From positions 1,240,001 to 1,304,000 of the forward strand of contig NZ_CP044016.1 in assembly GCF_004337365.2 (NCBI RefSeq): a stretch of DNA of 64,000 nucleotides, given 5' to 3'. The notes under the pieces were generated by a model, which did not search any database, was not told where the DNA came from, and was given only the letters and a program-made list of their open reading frames with translations. Both the position numbers and the translations under genes were made by a program. Position 1 is the first letter of the stretch; each line of letters begins with the position of its first letter. Below, in pieces: positions 10,701 through 17,865 of this stretch. Origin of the DNA: Rhizosphaericola mali. Its GTDB lineage: Bacteria; Bacteroidota; Bacteroidia; Chitinophagales; Chitinophagaceae.

Positions 10701-11025
10701 CTTTTTGTTGTAGTGTAATAGTGGTACTCGTATCATATATTTCTAAATGTTTAGTTGTGTAACCTACTAATTCAACACGAACTTTATAAGGTAATTTTTG
10801 ACCTGTTTTTATAAGGAATTGACCTTTGTTATCTGTAAATGTTTGATTGGTCGTCCCTTCTATATTAATCAATGCACCTTCTAAAGGTACTTGACTTGCA
10901 CTATCAACTATATTTCCTTTCAGAATCGATTGTATGTTGATATGATCTTGCTGGGCTTTGGATTGTATAGACAATAAAGCACCACTACTCACAAGCGTGA
11001 GCATCAAAATGTGTTTTATTTTCAT
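7792..11025 (-). CDS. SusC/RagA-family TonB-linked outer-membrane transporter
   Basis: 1077 aa with a signal peptide (about 1-24), then a carboxypeptidase-regulatory-like domain (GNIVDSASQVPLEGALINIEG, about 38-58, cited only as its start), a TonB box region (DVVVIGYGTQKR), a plug domain (SRVEQALIGQLPGVQV onward, with LYVIDGFPLD), and a beta-barrel ending in an aromatic-rich LGFNLTF. It has no N-terminal STN domain, so it is not expected to signal to an anti-sigma factor. It imports the polymer fragments caught by the neighbouring SusD. A 20-bp palindrome lies just upstream of its start. Confidence 0.96.
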   Translation of the reverse strand: MKIKHILMLTLVSSGALLSIQSKAQQDHINIQSILKGNIVDSASQVPLEGALINIEGTTNQTFTDNKGQFLIKTGQKLPYKVRVELVGYTTKHLEIYDTSTTITLQQKVDSSNDVVVIGYGTQKRKNLLGAQSTFDAKNIEEKPISRVEQALIGQLPGVQVRQQSGMPGAGLSILVRGSGSLSAGTEPLYVIDGFPLDVVSQGTNGSISNSPLNNLSPNDIESIQVLKDAAAGAIYGSRAANGVVLITTKRGKSGKAQISFNSNTGISSVAKKLDVLSPEDWIKQASAIADSNWVNSAPGRSASQTEAERIAILGTLNTSLVKDDRWAEPGHPGIQLVDWQNAIYRKALFQNYSLSASGGNDNVHYFIAGNYLNQDGTVIETNYKSYSLRANVEANVSKKLKIGINLAPSFSLNNAPPLEGKDNVLMHAAQYTPVVEDSAGLFTNAYSNDGYAWGSVKLINPYAYLKTSTNLNKITRNIASFYTEYTILPGLVARSTINYDGINRTLKTYVSDQVVVGALSARSSQPGYYSSGGYSGATIQNLVNENTINYNKSFNGGHAISFIAGESYNKVHAETFGLSTLGGYANDIVQTLNNAIVSASGETFSGSTTESNSVLISYYGRAQYSFNSKYLFSASIRKDGSSRFGSNNKWGTFPSLSFGWRISDENFFKNNIHFINDLKFRASWGKAGNNSIGNYNNVETYTSDPYSFGGNSSTAAPGMVVSGIANPNLKWETSNTYDLGFDLTAFSHRVNLTFDVYRKNSKDLLMNLPVLAASGFSTSLQNIGSMQTQGLEIGLNTITIKSGKFTWNTNANIAFNGNKVTSLGPNQDRIEISSAYSGSNAPYLLQVGKPIFSFLVTKMDGILTQQDIDNKVATTSKETVGDPKYYDANGDGKITADDRIIAGHPNPNYTWGLTNTFQYGEWDLSVQAYGQQGGKILSYLGRAIDFPGSTTANYLAVWKDAWSTSNPNYNAPRGKLNSSASVPYVTSNWLYSSDFWRIQNVTLGYSFRKLISTGVLKQARAYVALQNIFTKDHYDGGVNPEAQNTNNSGNSSYPLPGDYGAAPLSKTITLGFNLTF

Positions 11026-11233
11026 AAAAAAATAAAATTCCTATATCATCTTAAAAGATGATACGATTGTTAAAAATGTGTGTGATTGCTAAGTGTGTAT
11101 GTTGGAAATTATTTGTTAATTCAACACGATTGAATGTGGTTTGTGCAGTTTTGCATATTTTCGTAAAGATTTTTAAATGAACAGATTATTTAAGATCGGA
11201 GAGGGGATAAGTTGCCGCTTATTTCCTCTCATT
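11026..11233. other. Leader region between first sulfatase and SusC
   Basis: This is the only large gap (208 bp) inside the polysaccharide locus, so SusC probably has its own promoter or a processed leader here. I could not find an exact TAnnTTTG element on the minus strand. The clearest structure is the palindrome at 11044-11063. Confidence 0.4.
11044..11063. promoter_or_regulatory. Palindrome upstream of SusC
   Basis: A perfect 9-bp inverted repeat (TATCATCTT / AAGATGATA) with a 2-base centre, 19 bases before the SusC start codon. It could be an operator or an mRNA leader hairpin that separates the expression of the sulfatase and SusC. The symmetry is visible; the function is inferred. Confidence 0.4.
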
Positions 11234-12634
11234 TTATGAAGATTCTTTTGTTGGCCAGTAAGGCGATTCTTCTCTACTATGTAGTAAGATATCTTTTATT
11301 TTTTGAATGATTTTTGGGTTTTGTGATGCAATATTATGGTCTTCATGTATGTCTTTGGATAGATCATATAGTTCTATATTATTATTTTTTATAATAGCTT
11401 TCCAATTTTTATATCTAATGGCTTGTACAAATCCACCTTCAAAAAATTCCCAATATAAAGGTCGCTCTGACAGCTTTTTATTTTCACGTTTAGAAAATAT
11501 TAAACTAGAGAAATCAGTACCTTCTGTTTTATAACTTTTAGTATTTGCATAGTTTGCAATACCGCCCAAGGTCGGTAGTATGTCTGGGAAATATAGTGGA
11601 GTATTGATTTGCTTTCTTTTTTCAACATTTTTATTATTGGACCATAAAATGAATGGCTCTCTAATTCCACCTTCCGTTAAATCTCTTTTATAACCTCTTA
11701 ATGGTCCACTAGAGTTAAAAAATTCTGCTATTGCTGTTAATTGTTTCGTCGGTTCGGATCTTGGTCCATTATCAGAAGTGAAAATAACAATCGTATTTTT
11801 ATCCAAACCAGAGGATACTAAGTAATCTGTGATTTTTTTGACGGAAGCATCTACGTTACTCACCATCGAAGCATAGGTTTTTTCTTCATTTGTCCATACA
11901 CTATCCTTATAAATTGGGGCGACTGGCGCATCAAGTGGAGAGTGAGGATTGGAATGATTAACCATTAAAAAGAAAGGTTTTTGATCTTGTTTTCTCTCTT
12001 TTAAATAGGAAATAGCATCATCTGTTATAATATCACAGGTGTAATAACCTTTACTATTATTTTGATTTTGTGGTATATCTATTAATGTAGTTTGATGTAT
12101 CCATTTAGCGGGCCAGTAAGTACTTGCATACGTTTCTGGCTGATTGATTAACCATCCTTTAAATGTCTGAAAACCATGTTGGATGGGTGTAGCTAAAGAA
12201 TCATAACCTCCAATATGCCATTTCCCCATTAATGCCGTCATATATCCCGCGGACTGCATAATGTTGCCAATGGTTGAGTCTTGAGGTAAAATATTTGCAC
12301 GCTTAACTATAGAATTTCCTTTATAACCTATTGTGCCACCTTGAATCGTTGCATTTCCCCTAATCGTTGCATGCCCTGCATTTCTACCTGTGATTAACAT
12401 AAATCTTGAAGGTGAGCATACTGGCGCGCCTGCATAAAAGTCATTAAATAAAATTCCTTGTTTGGATAGAGAGTCAAGAAAAGGCGTTTGTATCTTTTTT
12501 TGACCAGTGAATCCAACGTCTCCATAGCCCATATCATCTGCGAGAACAAAAACAATATTTATTTTTTGAGCCGAAACCTTATTGTAAACTAACGAGCTTA
12601 AAATGTACGTAGTAATTATAACAATTTTTTTCAA
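11234..12634 (-). CDS. Arylsulfatase, N-acetylgalactosamine-sulfatase-like group
   Basis: 466 aa with a signal peptide ending SAQ (residue 23). It has the metal site ADDMGYGD (32-39), the modification motif CSPSR with Cys73, GKWHIGG (about 138-144) and SDNGP (about 289). These mark a complete type I sulfatase. It lies 208 bp upstream of SusC in the same direction, with its own good promoter at 12657-12686, and is probably the first gene of the locus. It differs clearly in sequence from the other sulfatase, so the two likely act on different sulfate positions or sugars. Confidence 0.9.
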   Translation of the reverse strand: MKKIVIITTYILSSLVYNKVSAQKINIVFVLADDMGYGDVGFTGQKKIQTPFLDSLSKQGILFNDFYAGAPVCSPSRFMLITGRNAGHATIRGNATIQGGTIGYKGNSIVKRANILPQDSTIGNIMQSAGYMTALMGKWHIGGYDSLATPIQHGFQTFKGWLINQPETYASTYWPAKWIHQTTLIDIPQNQNNSKGYYTCDIITDDAISYLKERKQDQKPFFLMVNHSNPHSPLDAPVAPIYKDSVWTNEEKTYASMVSNVDASVKKITDYLVSSGLDKNTIVIFTSDNGPRSEPTKQLTAIAEFFNSSGPLRGYKRDLTEGGIREPFILWSNNKNVEKRKQINTPLYFPDILPTLGGIANYANTKSYKTEGTDFSSLIFSKRENKKLSERPLYWEFFEGGFVQAIRYKNWKAIIKNNNIELYDLSKDIHEDHNIASQNPKIIQKIKDILLHSREESPYWPTKESS

Positions 12635-12656
12635 AAGTGTCTCTTTTAATTGTCTA

Positions 12657-12686
12657 CAAAAGTAGTAGACTTTTTTAATTTAACAA
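12657..12686 (-). promoter_or_regulatory. Bacteroidota-type promoter of the sulfatase gene
   Basis: On the minus strand there is a -33 TTG (12686-12684), a 19-base spacer, and the -7 element TACTTTTG (12664-12657), which matches TAnnTTTG. The start codon follows 22 bases later. The -7 element lies inside a short inverted repeat (GTCTAC ... GTAGAC), which could be a repressor site. Confidence 0.65.
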
Positions 12687-12743
12687 TTATTTTTTCCACA
12701 CTTATTATTTTTTAATGAATTTTAATTCATAAATGCAACTAAG

Positions 12744-12772
12744 TTGCGGTTAATAGTTTTTCTTTATCTTTG
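12744..12772 (+). promoter_or_regulatory. Promoter of the flavoprotein gene
   Basis: A -33 TTG at 12744-12746, an 18-base spacer and a -7 TATCTTTG at 12765-12772 match the Bacteroidota consensus closely. The ATG of the gene is at 12797. Confidence 0.6.
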
Positions 12773-12796
12773 CAAAAGATTGGAAAAATTTAAACG

Positions 12797-13702
12797 ATGA
12801 ATAAAAACAATTTTGACGTAATTATTATTGGTGGGAGTTATGCGGGTTTATCTGCAGCGATGGCATTGGGACGTTCATTGAGAAAGGTATTGATTTTAGA
12901 TACGAATAAACCTTGCAATAGACAAACGCCGCATTCTCATAATTTTATCACACATGATGGAGATGCGCCTATGAAAATTGCAAGTTTGGCAAAAGAGCAA
13001 GTTTTGAAATATGCAACTGTAACACTGAAATATGAAGAGGCTATTACTGCTCAAAAAAATGAGTTCGGCTTTGAAGTTCAAACGACTATTGGTAATATTT
13101 ATAGTTGTAAAAAACTTATTTTGGCCTCAGGTATTAAAGATGTAATGCCTGATATTCGAGGATTTTCCGATTGTTGGGGTATTTCTGTTATTCATTGCCC
13201 TTATTGTCATGGTTACGAGGTGAAAGGTGAAAAAACTGGAATTATAGCGAATGGAGATCGTGGTTTTCATGTGGCTAGTTTAGTAAATAATTTGACAGGC
13301 AATATCACTATATTGACGAATGGAAAATCCAATTTTACGAATGAACAATTATCCAAACTAGCAGTACATAATATAACTATAGTTGAAAATGAAATAGTAG
13401 AAATTGAACATGAGAATGGACAAGTAAAAAACGTTATTTTTAATGATGGTTCACTAATAGCATTTAAAGCGGTCTATGCTGCAATTCCATTCGAACAAAA
13501 TTCAAATATACCATTGCTATTAGGTTGCGACTTTACAGAAATAGGACATATAAAAGTGGATACATCATATAAAACCAATATTCCAGGCGTCTTTGCTTGT
13601 GGCGATTGTGCTTCTATGGCTAGAACTGTAGCGAATGCTGTAGGTTCTGGTAATTTGGTTGGCGCTATGGTAAATATGGAATTAACAACGGAAAGTTTTT
13701 AG
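12797..13702 (+). CDS. NAD(P)/FAD-dependent oxidoreductase, thioredoxin-reductase-like
   Basis: 301 aa with no signal peptide, so cytoplasmic. It has an N-terminal FAD-binding GGSYAG (12-17), a redox CPYC pair (Cys134, Cys137) in the position used by thioredoxin reductases, and a C-terminal GVFACGDCA FAD-contact motif near residue 265. The central NADPH-binding region reads GEKTGIIANGDRG rather than the usual GxGxxA, so nucleotide preference is uncertain. Many Bacteroidota carry such stand-alone proteins that are not the main TrxB. They reduce small disulfides or unknown partners. It is monocistronic and divergent from the sulfatase. Confidence 0.85.
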   Translation: MNKNNFDVIIIGGSYAGLSAAMALGRSLRKVLILDTNKPCNRQTPHSHNFITHDGDAPMKIASLAKEQVLKYATVTLKYEEAITAQKNEFGFEVQTTIGNIYSCKKLILASGIKDVMPDIRGFSDCWGISVIHCPYCHGYEVKGEKTGIIANGDRGFHVASLVNNLTGNITILTNGKSNFTNEQLSKLAVHNITIVENEIVEIEHENGQVKNVIFNDGSLIAFKAVYAAIPFEQNSNIPLLLGCDFTEIGHIKVDTSYKTNIPGVFACGDCASMARTVANAVGSGNLVGAMVNMELTTESF

Positions 13703-14017
13703 TAAGGAAAAGGTACTCTTATTTCTTATTTTAAATTGTAGTCAGGGGTTATTTAAATAATTTTTTAACGTATTTATAGTTCTTAGTGCAAGTTATTTTG
13801 CCGTTGATTGCTTTATATTTCATTGCTTATTTTTGGGCTTGATATAGAGTATAGGTATATGAATAATGGAAGCCTAAATATATTTAATTTTGCCAATGTG
13901 CTGCCCGCCTAGATTTTGATGATCATTATTTCACTTTTTTGGGCAGTCAATTTTTGGATAGTGATCTCCATTTCACCAATAGAACATAGTAAATATTTAG
14001 ATTTTTAAAGATAATAT
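13703..14017. other. AT-rich gap, no clear gene
   Basis: I see only a weak CTGCCC / GGGCAG inverted repeat (13901-13906 and 13941-13946, 34-base loop) and a short minus-strand open stretch ending near 13910 whose translation begins MEITIQKLTAQKSE. Nothing supports a functional gene. It may be residue of an older gene. Confidence 0.3.
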
Positions 14018-14314
14018 ATGCTTAATTGTACCGTCTTTTTTCCAGAAAATGGGTTGTATAAAATTGCATTTTTTGCTTTAATAATTGTTACAGTAGGTTG
14101 TGGATCTCAAAAGAAAGCAACTTTCGATTTCGTGAAAAAGTTAAGAAGATGTATCACTCAATTGTATTTGCGATATATTAATCATGTTAATGGGTATCGG
14201 AAAAATTCTGCTGAATTAAATTACACAGATATTGAAGTTTTTCAGACAAATAAATATTTTTTAACCGAATGGCAGAGACTTTTCTTTTCATATCTAAGCC
14301 TTCAATTGGAATAG
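14018..14314 (+). CDS. Doubtful 98-aa ORF, possible truncated lipoprotein gene
   Basis: The first half has a hydrophobic segment followed by VGCGSQKK (about residues 29-36), which looks like a lipoprotein signal. The second half is simply the antisense of the last 128 bases of the LysR gene. A real gene would not normally run through its neighbour like this, so either the 5' end is a decayed lipoprotein gene or the ORF is spurious. Confidence 0.2.
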   Translation: MLNCTVFFPENGLYKIAFFALIIVTVGCGSQKKATFDFVKKLRRCITQLYLRYINHVNGYRKNSAELNYTDIEVFQTNKYFLTEWQRLFFSYLSLQLE

Positions 14315-15071
14315 CAATTAAATATTCCTCCTTTTCAATAGCAGTTTGTGCCATTATCCCAAAGCCAATATCATTTTTTATTAATTCTAACAACGTTGGA
14401 TTATCATTGACTTCCATGATAAAATTAGGGCAAAGATTTTGTTGTCTAAAACTTTGATGGACAAAATCCCATGTATGAAAATTTTTACTTTGCACTATTA
14501 ACTTCTCATTAGCCAATTCGCGCAAACTAATGTCTTTCCTTTTTGATAACATGTGTGTTTTTGGAACCACTAAACAAATTGGGGTTTCAAATAAAACTTG
14601 TTTATCAAATTGAATACTATCCAAGCTAAAGTCAAACGTAATTAGAATATCTACCAAATCGCGACTCAATTTTTCTAACATTTCATTTGAAGAACCAAAA
14701 TGAACTATGATTTTAATATTGGGGTATTTTTTATAAAAGGCAATGAGCGCATTTGCAATAACTTTTCTAAATGCATAAGTCACTCCTATTCTTATTTCTC
14801 CTGTATTGTTTTTCTTCAACTCCTCCAAAATGGTAATTGCATCTTTTGTCTTTTGGATGCAATCCTTTGCATAAGGATAAAAATAACGTCCCTCTTCAGT
14901 AAGCGAGATATGTTTGCCATTTCGATTAAATAACTTCACTGCCAATTCATCTTCCAGTTGAATTATTTGCTGAGAAAGTGTACTTTGTGATATATAAAGT
15001 TGTTTGGATGCCATTGTAAAACTCATAGTGTCCACTATATTTACAAAATATCTCAACTGTCTTAATTCCAT
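14187..15071 (-). CDS. LysR-family transcriptional regulator
   Basis: 294 aa. It has an N-terminal winged helix-turn-helix (1-60, MELRQLRYFV then SQSTLSQQIIQLEDEL) and a periplasmic-binding-like effector domain (about 90-290, GEIRIGVTYAFRKV). The overall sequence resembles the CynR/CysL-like branch. It is transcribed away from the amidohydrolase operon, with 117 bp between the two start codons. That gap holds a T-N11-A palindrome, the classic site for this family. So it most likely controls that operon and itself. The inducer is unknown. Confidence 0.92.
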   Translation of the reverse strand: MELRQLRYFVNIVDTMSFTMASKQLYISQSTLSQQIIQLEDELAVKLFNRNGKHISLTEEGRYFYPYAKDCIQKTKDAITILEELKKNNTGEIRIGVTYAFRKVIANALIAFYKKYPNIKIIVHFGSSNEMLEKLSRDLVDILITFDFSLDSIQFDKQVLFETPICLVVPKTHMLSKRKDISLRELANEKLIVQSKNFHTWDFVHQSFRQQNLCPNFIMEVNDNPTLLELIKNDIGFGIMAQTAIEKEEYLIAIPIEGLDMKRKVSAIRLKNIYLSEKLQYLCNLIQQNFSDTH

Positions 15072-15102
15072 TTTGTTGTTATTTGTGATAAAGATAGTTT
15101 AT

Positions 15103-15119
15103 TATCGGTTTTAACGATA
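15103..15119. promoter_or_regulatory. LysR-type T-N11-A operator
   Basis: The interrupted palindrome TATCG-N7-CGATA sits between the divergent LysR and amidohydrolase genes and contains T(15105)-N11-A(15117). Its position, 32 bases before the regulator start and 70 before the target, is what is expected of a LysR recognition site. Confidence 0.55.
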
Positions 15120-15188
15120 GATATTATACAAACAAAGAATAGATAACTATAATAAAATATCATGACCTTTGAAAAATAAATAAAATAT

Positions 15189-16529
15189 ATGAAACATTTA
15201 CCCTTTTTCGTATCCATTTTCCTAAGCGCTAGTCAACTTGTACATGCTCAGGATAATGTAATCCTAAAACACGCAACTATCATTGATGGAAAGGGAGGTG
15301 TCGAGAAGAATGCTGATATCCTTATAGAGGGTAAGAAGATTATTAAAATTGGTACGAATTTGACGGCCGCTGGCGTTAAAGAAATCGATTTGAAAGGAAA
15401 AACTATCATGCCTTCATTAATTTCAGATCACGTACATATTGGAAATGTAGAAGGTACAGAGTCCAATGCGAAATTTTATACAAGAGATCACATTCTATAT
15501 CAGTTAGAAAAATATACTAATTACGGCGTTAACAATATTATGGTCATGGGTACTGATCGTCCATTTTTATTTGACTCTGGTATTCGTGATTCAAGTGCAG
15601 CCGGGCTTTTGCCGGGCGCGCGCATACATACTGCTGCTATTGGGTTTGGTGCGGTGAATGGTGCACCTCCCTTACCTATGGCTATGGATCAAGTTTTCAG
15701 ACCTACTGCAATAGATCAGATACCTCGCGAGTTGGATAGTATAAAAGCTTATAAGCCAGAATTGGTAAAGATGTGGCTAGATGACTTTAACGGTACTTAT
15801 AAGATTAAAATGAAACCTGAAATATATAAGGCTATCATTGCGGAAGCACATAAACGGAATTTAAGAGTCGCTGCCCATGTATATTATTTATCCGACGCAC
15901 ATAGACTTGTACAAGATGGTGTAGATATCTTAGGACATAGTATTAGAGACTCCATTATTGATGATCAGTTGATACAAGAAATGAAGCAAAAAGGTGTAAT
16001 TTATATTCCGACATTATCGTTAGATGAATTCGCTTTCATATATGCTAAAAAAACTGAATGGCAAAATGATCCATTTTTCAAAGCCTCATTGGAGCCTGGT
16101 GTGTATGAATTGATCACTTCGCAAGCTTATCAAGATAAGATAAAGAATGATCCTCTATTTAATACAAAAGTAAAAGCATTAGAAATTGCAATGAAAAATT
16201 TGAAGAAGTTGTATGATGCCGGTATATTAATAGCATTGGGAACAGACTCTGGAGCAATGTTTGTAAGAGCACAGGGTTTTTCAGAACATTTGGAATTACA
16301 ATTAATGACAGAAGCAGGATTAACACCTATGGAAGCAATAGAAGTGGCTACAGGCAATGCGGCAAAAGCCATTCATATTGACCAAGATTTCGGAACGATT
16401 GAAGCCGGAAAGGTGGCCGATTTGCTAATTTTAAATGCCAATCCTCTTGATAATATTAAAAATACTAGAAAAATATATCAAGTTTGGAAAGATGGTAAGA
16501 AAGTCAGTGATGGTCCTATTAAAAAATAA
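15189..16529 (+). CDS. Exported metal-dependent amidohydrolase
   Basis: 446 aa with a signal peptide (about 1-20, ending VHAQ). The amidohydrolase-superfamily fold is clear: an N-terminal beta-domain (LKHATIIDGKGG, 25-36), a metal site in the SDHVHIG segment (about 79-85, replacing the usual HxH with DHVH), further histidines in AAHVYY (about 233) and GHSIRD (about 252), and the late catalytic Asp in LGTDSGA (about 348). The C-terminus GTIEAGKVADLLILNANPL is typical of the imidazolonepropionase/prolidase-like group. It is the first gene of an operon with ABM, YCII and PPC-domain proteins. The substrate is unknown. Confidence 0.88.
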   Translation: MKHLPFFVSIFLSASQLVHAQDNVILKHATIIDGKGGVEKNADILIEGKKIIKIGTNLTAAGVKEIDLKGKTIMPSLISDHVHIGNVEGTESNAKFYTRDHILYQLEKYTNYGVNNIMVMGTDRPFLFDSGIRDSSAAGLLPGARIHTAAIGFGAVNGAPPLPMAMDQVFRPTAIDQIPRELDSIKAYKPELVKMWLDDFNGTYKIKMKPEIYKAIIAEAHKRNLRVAAHVYYLSDAHRLVQDGVDILGHSIRDSIIDDQLIQEMKQKGVIYIPTLSLDEFAFIYAKKTEWQNDPFFKASLEPGVYELITSQAYQDKIKNDPLFNTKVKALEIAMKNLKKLYDAGILIALGTDSGAMFVRAQGFSEHLELQLMTEAGLTPMEAIEVATGNAAKAIHIDQDFGTIEAGKVADLLILNANPLDNIKNTRKIYQVWKDGKKVSDGPIKK

Positions 16530-16552
16530 ATTTAATCTTTAAAATCAATAAT

Positions 16553-16840
16553 ATGAAAACATTAAAAATTGTAGCAAAATTTGTAGTAACACCAGAAACG
16601 AAACAAACCATAATTGATGCTGTACTAAAATGTCAAGGACCCTCTCGGGCAGAAGAAGGTAATAATTACTATGACTTGACTGAAAGTGTCGAAGATGAAA
16701 ATGTCGTAGTTATCTTAGAAGAATGGAAATCACAAGAAGCTATTGATTTTCACAATTCCACTGAGCATTTCAAAGAATTGATCGCCTCTGTTACTGGTAA
16801 AGCCGATGTTACTATCGATGTGTTGAAAATTTTAAATTAA
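16553..16840 (+). CDS. ABM (antibiotic biosynthesis monooxygenase) family protein, YgiN-like
   Basis: 95 aa, cytoplasmic. The single ferredoxin-like ABM domain fills the protein: VAKFVVTPETKQTI at the start, the EGNNYYDL strand, EEWKSQEAIDFHNSTEHF in the middle (about 56-73). Relatives act as cofactor-independent quinol or aromatic monooxygenases, or as heme-handling proteins. It lies 23 bases after the amidohydrolase. Context suggests a role in turnover of a small, perhaps aromatic, molecule. Confidence 0.85.
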   Translation: MKTLKIVAKFVVTPETKQTIIDAVLKCQGPSRAEEGNNYYDLTESVEDENVVVILEEWKSQEAIDFHNSTEHFKELIASVTGKADVTIDVLKILN

Positions 16841-16845
16841 TCTAT

Positions 16846-17142
16846 ATGTTTTTTATAGTCAGAAGCCAAGATCATGCAGATAAATTAGCGGTTCGCCAAG
16901 AATTTACTGCTGATCATAAAGCTTTTTTAGCTAAATATACAGATCAAATTTTAATCCCAGGAACCTTATTTTTAGAAGAAGGTGGTGCTGCTCAAGGTTC
17001 TATTTGGATAATAAAAGCAGACTCAAAAGAAGAAGTAGAAAAAATTTGTTTACAAGATCCATTTAGGATAAATGGTTTACGTAAATCGGTGGAAATTTTC
17101 ATATGGAGTCGTGTATTTCCTGATAAGCAAGTGACGATTTAG
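16846..17142 (+). CDS. YCII-related protein
   Basis: 98 aa. It matches the YCII fold, a small ferredoxin-like domain related to muconolactone isomerase and ABM proteins: RSQDHADKLAVRQEF at the start (about 5-19), then HKAFLAKY and the IWIIKADSKEEVEKI strand-helix with DPFRINGL (about 72-79). The His/Asp pair common in this family is visible (His10, Asp71 region). It starts 5 bases after the ABM gene. Activity is unknown; some relatives are dehydrochlorinases or isomerases. Confidence 0.85.
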   Translation: MFFIVRSQDHADKLAVRQEFTADHKAFLAKYTDQILIPGTLFLEEGGAAQGSIWIIKADSKEEVEKICLQDPFRINGLRKSVEIFIWSRVFPDKQVTI

Positions 17143-17173
17143 CGTCAGATTATTCATCAATAATTTTAATATT

Positions 17174-17683
17174 ATGAAACTAAGAACATTTATCACTATT
17201 TTAATTCTAACGATTATGACACAAGTAAATGCACAATCCTTTATAAAAGGAAATGGTTGGACTGCTAGAAAAGTAGGAACAACTTATATAGTTAGTCTTA
17301 ATGATAAAACGAGTATACTAGAAGATTTAACGGATTTTGTAAAAAGTGAGAAAATTACAGCAGGAAGTATTGTCGGTATCGGAGCTATAAATGAAGCAAC
17401 ACTTCGCTTTTTTGATCCTACAACAAAAAATTATGTAGACAAAAAATTTTCCGAACAAATGGAAGTGAGCAATATAACAGGTAATATTTCTGAAGTTTTA
17501 GACAAACCAATGTTACACTTACATGTTACTCTTGGTAGAAGTGATTATTCCGCATTAGCAGGACATTTGTTAGATGGGAAAATACGTGGCGCTGGTGAAT
17601 TATATGTTTACCCTGTAGATAGTAAAATTATTAAAGTTAAAAACGAAAATGTAGGTTTGAATTTCTACGATTTCGAAAAATAG
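17174..17683 (+). CDS. Exported PPC/DUF296-domain protein
   Basis: 169 aa. A signal peptide (about 1-21, ending VNAQ) precedes one PPC domain: GSIVGIGAINEATLRFFD (about 63-80) and the metal-site region MLHLHVTLG ... AGHLLDGKIRGAGE (about 112-140). PPC domains are known from plant AT-hook proteins and bacterial cytoplasmic proteins. An exported form is unusual and argues against DNA binding. It is the last gene of the operon, followed 17 bases later by a strong terminator. Confidence 0.82.
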   Translation: MKLRTFITILILTIMTQVNAQSFIKGNGWTARKVGTTYIVSLNDKTSILEDLTDFVKSEKITAGSIVGIGAINEATLRFFDPTTKNYVDKKFSEQMEVSNITGNISEVLDKPMLHLHVTLGRSDYSALAGHLLDGKIRGAGELYVYPVDSKIIKVKNENVGLNFYDFEK

Positions 17684-17699
17684 TATTACTAAATTTTGT

Positions 17700-17740
17700 A
17701 AAAAGCGTCAACAATTTGTTTCAAATTGTTGACGCTTTTT
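17700..17740 (+). terminator. Strong intrinsic terminator of the amidohydrolase operon
   Basis: A perfect 19-bp stem (17700-17718 with 17722-17740), three-base loop, and T-run at the 3' end. The complementary A-run makes it potentially bidirectional. Confidence 0.92.
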
Positions 17741-17831
17741 ATATGTAGTCTCTTAGATACTATGAATTATACATATTTTAAGCTTATTTGTACTATTTTA
17801 TTAACTTAATTAGGTAGAATTTTGTATTTAT

Positions 17832-17847
17832 CTGAAAATGTTTTCAG
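17832..17847. promoter_or_regulatory. Palindrome upstream of the MRJP-family gene
   Basis: CTGAAAA-TG-TTTTCAG is a perfect 7-bp inverted repeat, 18 bases before the next ATG. It is a candidate operator. I see no clear -7 element here. Confidence 0.35.
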
Positions 17848-17865
17848 TTTAAATTAGTAATCATT

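Noticed and set aside
1-12634. Mobile element carrying the polysaccharide locus
   Set aside because: No integrase, tRNA target, direct repeats or base-composition shift seen within the window.
13901-13946. CTGCCC/GGGCAG stem as a terminator or riboswitch
   Set aside because: Only 6 bp with a 34-base loop, no T-run and no known aptamer pattern.
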